NCBI GenBank assembly: GCA_017999075.1
Contig: JAGOBX010000054.1
Span: 1 to 12,521, forward strand
Source: JAGOBX01 sp017999075 [NCBI: Candidatus Babelota bacterium]
Lineage (GTDB): Bacteria; JAGOBX01
Reading direction: 5' to 3'
Length of the DNA stretch: 12,521 bases
Each line of letters starts with the position of its first letter. Position 1 is the first letter of the stretch. The position numbers were made by a program, and so were the translations under genes. The notes below the pieces were generated by a model. That model saw nothing but the letters and a program-made list of their open reading frames with translations, searched no databases and was not told where the DNA came from. Positions 7,901 through 12,521 of the stretch are shown here, in pieces.

Positions 7901-10900
7901 CGCGCCGCTTAACAGTTCTGTAGATGAAGTGATTGAAAAATGAGCAGCTGCAAGATTTTCCACATTATTAAAATCCCCTGTTTTATAATAATACTCTATT
8001 CCTGATTTTGCGGATTGAATTATAAAAAACCTTGTTTTTTCCGAAACACCGATTTTATAAAATTTATGAAATGATTCGGCGTAATATTTATAATCTCCGG
8101 TTTTTTCTGCAAGCCTGAAATATGCCGAACCGAATTTAAACAAATCTTCTTCTGAAATTTTACTGCCTGACAGTTTTGAATAATTTTCAAAACATTCTGC
8201 TGCTTTAAGATAATCTCCGGTTTCATAAAAAATCCTGCTTAGTCTAATAAGTGATTCAGAATCGTTTTTATTCAAAGCAACATATTTTTCATAATATTCT
8301 TTTGATTTTTTTAAATCATTCATATCAAAATATAAATCAGCGGCAGACTTTATTTTTGAATAATCGCTATTATCAAATTTCAATAATTCATCCATGCATT
8401 TCAACAACTCGTTTTTATTTCCGAGCTGTTCATAAATTTTAATGAGTTTTTCAAGCATTTCCCTGTTTTTAGGTTTTTCAGAAAGATAAATATTATATTG
8501 ACGTGCAGCATTCAGCCAATCATTCTGCTTTAAAAACAAATCCCCCAGTTTTTTATTCAAATCGTAATTTTTAAAAAGATTTCTTGCAATAACATACAAT
8601 TCTATTATTTTTTCAGGAGGCAGATATTTTTCAGATAATTCCGCAATTTTTAACAATTCATTATAATCTGCTGTTTTTACTGCGCCGGCAGCAAGATACG
8701 AAGCAGCTTCAGATTCTTTTCCAATATAATACAATGACCATCCATACTGCAAACTTAAATCTGCAGAACTTAAAACCACATCTCCAAGTTTTTTAAAAAT
8801 TTCAGATGCCGCAGAAAATGATTTTGAATTATAATATGATTCTGCCAGTTTCACTAAAACCATAGTATCAGATTTGTCATATTCGTAAGCATTTTTAAAG
8901 TTTTCAATCGCTTTTCCATATTCCGCTGCCGCAAGATTCAATTCTCCAAGTTTAACATATATGTCTTTTTTTATTTTCTTTATATTTCCGGAATAATATT
9001 CGTCTGTTTCTATCATTGTAAATAATTTCCATGATTCCTGAAGTTTTCCTATTTTATATGCAGAATAAGCAAGAGTGTAAAAAGACTGTTTATCAAGAAG
9101 TTTTTGAATTTTTTGATCGCCAAGATATTTATAAGAATCAAAATAATTCCCTGTGTTGTACAAAGCTATACCGGCAAATATTTGGGATTTTTCTGCTAAA
9201 TCTATAGTCTTAATATCAAACTTAGTGTTTTTAAAAAGTTCTATTGTTTTTATATAATTTCCGGCAATAAAATTAAATTCTATTTGTTTGAAAAGATAAT
9301 ATTTTTCAACGCCGGAATTTTGCAGAATTTCTGATAAACAGCTGATCTCAGCAGCAGTATCTCCTGTCAATCTTGCAATTTCAAATTTATACTTTAATAA
9401 TTCATAATCTAATTTTGATTCATAATCAGATGAAGAAATTAATTTATCATATAAATCAGCAGCTTTAGATATATTTCCTGATTTATAATAACATATAATT
9501 TTTTGTTTTTCATTTACATTCAGATTGCCGTCTGATTTTTCTAAAATCCCTGCTGCTTCTGTATAACCGGAATCATTAAAATATGAAAAAAATTCTATAT
9601 TGGCAATTTCACTGTCTTTAAAATCAAGTTTACCTATGTTAAACAACGCTTCTTTATATTTTTTAGTTTCATATTGTTTTCTTATTAAATTGATCTTACT
9701 TTTATCAATTATTCTTTTTAATTTTCCATTTATATTAATTTTTCTTTTATTCATCAATGATTCGACATATTTCAAAAGTTTTTCATTATCATCAGACAAG
9801 TGGTACGACTTAACAATAAGTTCAATTGCAGAATCAGAATCATCATTTTCAAATTTTTGAAGCAGTTCAGAAGATTCATTATATTTTCCTAATTCAATTA
9901 ATCTGTCGGCTTTAATCATTGAAAACGTTTTTATTTCAGATTCATTCATATATTTCGAATTAACAAGTTTATCAAAAAACTTTTCAAAATCCGGATAATT
10001 ATTCACTGATAAATACTCAAGAAATTTAACTGCAATCTTGTTTTCAAAACAAAAATTCAATGATGTTTTTGAAACAAATGATTTTTCTATCAAAGAAAAC
10101 CATATATTTTTAATGTTTTCAATATCCGCAGGTTTTAAATGATTAGCGCATTCAAACCGCATCATTAAAACATCTTCTTCCTGCTTAAGGGATGAAAGCT
10201 GTTTATCAGCGTCTTCAAAATTTCCATTTTTTATATTCATCTCAGCAGTATATTTTATAATGCCTGGTTCAGGGTTTATCCCTGATTTATCAAGAACTTT
10301 AACATAAAACAATATTTTTTCAGAATTTTTTGTTTTAACATAATACTTTAAAATTTTATCAGCAAATTTTACTGATCCTGTTTTGTTGAAATGAAATTCG
10401 GCAAATTCTATTGATTTTTCCAGGTCACCTGATTTAATATAATAATCAGCCAAATACTCCGATATTTTCAAAAGGTATCCATCGAGTATTTCTTGATTAT
10501 TTGAATTTTTCAAAAATCCGTAAGCTTTTAAATAATTTTTTAATTTCAAGTTATCATTATCCGTTTTTGATTTATAATATGATATACCAAGTCTATTTTT
10601 TTCCTCATCATTAATAACATAACCGAAATCTGAAACAAGTTTTTCATATGTTGAAATCATCTTTTCGAAATTATTTGTTTTATTTGATATTTCGGCTATT
10701 TTAATCAAAATTTCTTTATCTTTAGGTTCAAGTTTATGGTATTCAAAATACATATCCAGTGATTTATCCATTTTTCCAAACTCATAATATGCATAAGCAA
10801 GATTCTTAATTATTTGTTTGGTTTTAGGAACCTGTTCATAATATTCTATAGCTGTTTTATAATCATTCTTATTAAAATAATAATCTGCTATATTTTCGGA

Positions 10901-12376
10901 ATATTCTGAATTCTTCTGCAATTTCAAAATCAAAATAAGAGTTTTTATATATTCATCATTTCGGTTTAACTGTTTGTACGCATTTGCAGCGAGTTTCAGC
11001 AATTTTTCATTATTGTTGATTTTAATTTTTTCAATAATTTCAATCTGTTTTGCATAATTTTTTGTAATACTATAAATTTCAAGTTTTCTGTCTGCAATAA
11101 GTTCTGAATATTTTTCAGGATATAATGTCAAAAACTGTTCAGCTTCATTAAACATCTTTTTTGACATGCAGTAATCTGTAGCTTCAATTAATAATTCTTT
11201 AAATCCGGTTTTTTCAAAATTCTTTATCTGGGGAATCATATTTAAAATCTTTTCCGTAAAACCTAGTTTTATTCCAGAATTCGCGTATTTATAAATATCT
11301 TCTTCTTCCATATTAATTTTATAAAGATTTTGAATCTCCGAATAATACTTATAGCTTTTTGAATAATCCTGTTTTGCATAATAAAATGAAGCTGCATTTT
11401 TCAATATTCTTTTTTTAGATTCTTCATTATCACTGTATTCAATATATTTCACTGCTTCTTCATAATTATTCAGCATTGAATAACATTTGAATTTTATATA
11501 ATTCATTTTTGTTTTATCAATAATTTCCGAAAATTTCGAAACGGCTTTCAAAGCTTCATCAATTTTATTTTTATCAATAAGCATTAAAATATATGCGGCA
11601 GAAAGTTCTTTTAAGTCATCGCTGTTTCTGGCAATAAATTCCGAATCCAAATATTTAGCCGCTAATTTCATAAAAACTTCAGGGTCAGATGCTGAATTTT
11701 TTAAAAGTTTAACAGCAATATTATTTTTTTGAACATATTTTTTTATTGTTTCACTGGACCCTGTTTTGGACATAAGGTTTTCAAAAATATTTTTTTTGTC
11801 CGCATCAGGCACATTGATTTTTTCAACGCAATCCGCTAATATAATCATATATTCCGTGTTATTAGAATATTTCATCAGCAATTCATAAGCTTTTTGGTAA
11901 TCTTTTAAATAATAATAAGACTGCCCTATAAGTTGCGCGATATAATCGCCTTCATATTTATTTTTTTTGACAGACGAATTATACTCTTCAACAACTTTGT
12001 TATATCTCTGACTGTTGAAATTACAAGTTATAACCTCTTTAAAAAATTTATCCGAACCTGTTAATTCCTTGTAAAACCCGTATATTTCTGCAGCTTTAAC
12101 ATAATTCTTATTTTTATATTCATTTCCAGCGGCAAACTCTGCGCATAATATCATATAATCTTTTATTTCCCGCGTTGGATCAGGTAGTTTTTTCAAAATC
12201 TCAAGAGCTGCCGGATAATATTTTTCTTTCAAAACATTATTGTCGGCAGCCCTGAAATACGCTATTCCGTATTTTTCTGCGTCAGAATTCTTAAGTTTAG
12301 AAGATTCTAATTTCGAAAAATATTCTATTGACTTCTTGTAATCGCCTGTTTCAAAAAACAATCCGGCAAGTTCCAT
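4901..12376 (-). CDS. Giant tetratricopeptide-repeat (TPR) protein, 5' end incomplete
   Basis: An uninterrupted frame of 2491 codons made almost entirely of degenerate TPR units of about 34 residues, each a helix pair with small residues at the helix crossings. Clear units include GDYKKSIEYF (about 11-20), the repeats around EYYEKYVALNK, and the last full one, LAGLYYKNNNYKDAYDLY (from about 2446), followed by a short basic tail ending LNELKHKIK. Dozens of units are present, giving a long superhelical scaffold for protein binding. I see no catalytic domain and no obvious membrane segment; a signal peptide cannot be judged because the N-terminus is missing. Composition is very rich in Lys, Asn, Tyr, Glu, Ile and Leu, with few Trp and Cys. 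The ATG at 12376 lies inside a TPR helix pair, lacks a Shine-Dalgarno site, and the same frame upstream still encodes TPR sequence, so it is unlikely to be the real start. It heads the minus-strand run, 20 nt before queC. Function and partner are unknown. Confidence 0.93.
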   Translation of the reverse strand: MELAGLFFETGDYKKSIEYFSKLESSKLKNSDAEKYGIAYFRAADNNVLKEKYYPAALEILKKLPDPTREIKDYMILCAEFAAGNEYKNKNYVKAAEIYGFYKELTGSDKFFKEVITCNFNSQRYNKVVEEYNSSVKKNKYEGDYIAQLIGQSYYYLKDYQKAYELLMKYSNNTEYMIILADCVEKINVPDADKKNIFENLMSKTGSSETIKKYVQKNNIAVKLLKNSASDPEVFMKLAAKYLDSEFIARNSDDLKELSAAYILMLIDKNKIDEALKAVSKFSEIIDKTKMNYIKFKCYSMLNNYEEAVKYIEYSDNEESKKRILKNAASFYYAKQDYSKSYKYYSEIQNLYKINMEEEDIYKYANSGIKLGFTEKILNMIPQIKNFEKTGFKELLIEATDYCMSKKMFNEAEQFLTLYPEKYSELIADRKLEIYSITKNYAKQIEIIEKIKINNNEKLLKLAANAYKQLNRNDEYIKTLILILKLQKNSEYSENIADYYFNKNDYKTAIEYYEQVPKTKQIIKNLAYAYYEFGKMDKSLDMYFEYHKLEPKDKEILIKIAEISNKTNNFEKMISTYEKLVSDFGYVINDEEKNRLGISYYKSKTDNDNLKLKNYLKAYGFLKNSNNQEILDGYLLKISEYLADYYIKSGDLEKSIEFAEFHFNKTGSVKFADKILKYYVKTKNSEKILFYVKVLDKSGINPEPGIIKYTAEMNIKNGNFEDADKQLSSLKQEEDVLMMRFECANHLKPADIENIKNIWFSLIEKSFVSKTSLNFCFENKIAVKFLEYLSVNNYPDFEKFFDKLVNSKYMNESEIKTFSMIKADRLIELGKYNESSELLQKFENDDSDSAIELIVKSYHLSDDNEKLLKYVESLMNKRKININGKLKRIIDKSKINLIRKQYETKKYKEALFNIGKLDFKDSEIANIEFFSYFNDSGYTEAAGILEKSDGNLNVNEKQKIICYYKSGNISKAADLYDKLISSSDYESKLDYELLKYKFEIARLTGDTAAEISCLSEILQNSGVEKYYLFKQIEFNFIAGNYIKTIELFKNTKFDIKTIDLAEKSQIFAGIALYNTGNYFDSYKYLGDQKIQKLLDKQSFYTLAYSAYKIGKLQESWKLFTMIETDEYYSGNIKKIKKDIYVKLGELNLAAAEYGKAIENFKNAYEYDKSDTMVLVKLAESYYNSKSFSAASEIFKKLGDVVLSSADLSLQYGWSLYYIGKESEAASYLAAGAVKTADYNELLKIAELSEKYLPPEKIIELYVIARNLFKNYDLNKKLGDLFLKQNDWLNAARQYNIYLSEKPKNREMLEKLIKIYEQLGNKNELLKCMDELLKFDNSDYSKIKSAADLYFDMNDLKKSKEYYEKYVALNKNDSESLIRLSRIFYETGDYLKAAECFENYSKLSGSKISEEDLFKFGSAYFRLAEKTGDYKYYAESFHKFYKIGVSEKTRFFIIQSAKSGIEYYYKTGDFNNVENLAAAHFSITSSTELLSGAYLKIINKMFESGDYASSVSYSKKYIKIHKENPEIFRILAESFEKLNNIDAARYYYYLAFKFEYKQQDACIRLAEFYEKTDPASSAYYYEQYDKYTNSGKPDIYLKISELFYENSDYANAVRYYEKLDKITRPDLIEHIIVSYRKLDKPDKAAEYIIKYFNITSDYQFDKLEYIMLYYFNSQRYKEIIELVNRMNPAAKKSLKNLNYNIAVVFWMNKEYKNAADYFIEYEKTGDKVHYDFAYYLGGIFYDKTEYNSALKYYDMFSKSISPKDKRYYPSLFKKIKINYDLQKYEDCAKISEELENGIDGFDDNSKKELYSIAGNTYFQLKNIEKAENYFNKLSEMNYNLTIPYAAIGLYYYEIKKFEKALKYLALVEDKSDNIKIFNALADIYNKTGDAVSAEKYYLKLYSMHPSEEYAVAAAKFFDANNNSNKAAEFYKIAVKYNPENMEALYFLGNLYFNLKNYQNAAGYLNSLSKIRHSYEKINEKLAKSYFEINEFDKCAELYNKIGNRNQIQNFEYAYSLMKSKKYADSLVQFNNLLLEKQIAPKLKSDILRYAAETYLNSGNKIDGELIQYYDNFIRNIAENKITDKESLDYLDNISVKTGDFYYELKEYSKSYHYYSFVKNFGSQTSNSIEKFAIAAFNIKNYKDSSRLFNGLIINNKLKNSVTPKYYLYSGFCSYYLNNYEQAYSEIYKSGAFNSKNDNPEFNKIFGKLLIYKNEHKKAEPFLEFAVSKLKDSEPLTLLAEAYLKSERKKEALELFSKSLNIDPKQKKLFHVVGDLYFEFNDIAGAAGSYSKMFDSISGRIDSKILLSSMRYASIYFEKGIYRKSYDIMFKLYENGVNDFKLNYNLALSSIYLQNYEFALKLFELCDKFDIKPSSYYYQSGELFAKLGRIPEAIKKLNKAFDMEPENTVFIKTLASVLEKNSNFTDAVKLYEKLYNLDKNNIQVLSKLAGLYYKNNNYKDAYDLYILLLKIDPTSDFAADAAIKLNELKHKIK

Positions 12377-12521
12377 TACAGCTTCACCATCGTCTTTTTT
12401 TATAAAAATATATTTTTCAAAATATTCTGCAGATTTTTTTAAATTGTTATATTTTTTTTATAAATCAGCCAATTTTTTAAGTTCTGATTAAGTGTGTTTT
12501 TTTGATTTTACAAGTTCTTCA
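12377..12521 (-). pseudogene. Upstream TPR-coding continuation of the giant gene, interrupted by two in-frame TAA codons
   Basis: Read in the frame of the giant TPR gene, this stretch translates as EELVKSKKHT*SELKKLADL*KKYNNLKK... and on through SAEYFEKYIF to the ATG at 12376. The part from LADL to EKY fits a TPR helix pair in register: L7, A8, position 11 = stop, S20, F24. The stops are TAA at 12458-12460 and 12488-12490. Position 11 of the TPR consensus is usually Tyr, so the first stop is one base from the expected TAT. Either the gene is broken near its 5' region, or these are base errors at a sequence end; the window ends here, and the second stop is only 31 bases from it. True readthrough is a remote option. 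Confidence 0.7.

Noticed and set aside
9600-9860. Open frame of 86 codons on the + strand with hydrophobic residues, like a small membrane protein
   Set aside because: It is antisense to the TPR gene; the hydrophobic look comes from complementing Lys/Glu/Asn codons, and no Shine-Dalgarno site supports it.
4901-12376. DNA-level tandem repeats or recent repeat duplication in the TPR gene
   Set aside because: Protein repeats are strongly diverged; I found only short similar DNA stretches (such as TAATCTCCGG) from recurring Gly-Asp-Tyr codons, not long exact repeats.
12377-12521. Recoded TAA (alternative genetic code) explaining the in-frame stops
   Set aside because: TAA ends the binding-protein fragment, the radical SAM gene, mnmA, the AMMECR1 gene and the giant TPR gene at family-appropriate C-termini, so it is a real stop here.

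Overview
The window is AT-rich (G+C by eye well under 40%) and bacterial. It has short intergenic gaps, clear Shine-Dalgarno sites (GGAGG, AAGGAG, AAAGGA) and ATG/GTG starts. TAA, TAG and TGA all terminate genes, so the standard bacterial code fits. The protein families point to an anaerobe of the Clostridia/Spirochaetes/candidate-phylum kind: a clostridial/spirochaetal-type AspB-like aminotransferase, a MnmA with an unusual cysteine set, a stand-alone AMMECR1 protein, an SPL-type radical SAM enzyme and a giant tetratricopeptide (TPR) protein. The phylum cannot be fixed from sequence alone. No mobile element, rRNA, tRNA, CRISPR array or prophage is visible, and no gene-free stretch exceeds 150 bases.

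Layout. At the left edge, on the + strand, is the 3' end of a family-3-type solute-binding protein (1-365). A 45-nt convergent gap with a small hairpin follows. Everything else is on the - strand and reads right to left as one close-packed run: giant TPR protein (12376 to 4901, open at the right edge), queC (4880-4203), AMMECR1/AmmA-like protein (4185-3637), mnmA (3567-2491), class I/II aminotransferase (2446-1241) and SPL-family radical SAM protein (1244-411). Gaps in that order are 20, 17, 69, 44 and -4 nt. The last pair is joined by an ATGA stop/start overlap. No GC-rich terminator separates any of them, so co-transcription is likely but not proven.

How the genes may relate. QueC makes the preQ0 precursor of queuosine (G34 of Asp, Asn, His and Tyr tRNAs). 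MnmA thiolates U34 of Lys, Glu and Gln tRNAs. Both are PP-loop ATPases acting on wobble position 34, and they sit directly behind a protein very rich in Lys, Asn, Tyr, Glu and Asp written mostly with A/T-ending codons. The aminotransferase and radical SAM protein are translationally coupled but their substrates are unknown. AMMECR1 occurs without its usual Memo and dedicated radical SAM partners in this window.

Points most worth a second look: (1) the TPR frame continues as recognisable TPR sequence to the right edge through two in-frame TAA codons, one of them at a consensus Tyr position, so the 12376 ATG is probably not a true start; (2) MnmA has Tyr where the second catalytic cysteine is expected and an alternative set of cysteines; (3) mnmA starts at GTG overlapped by an ATGTGA start-stop.
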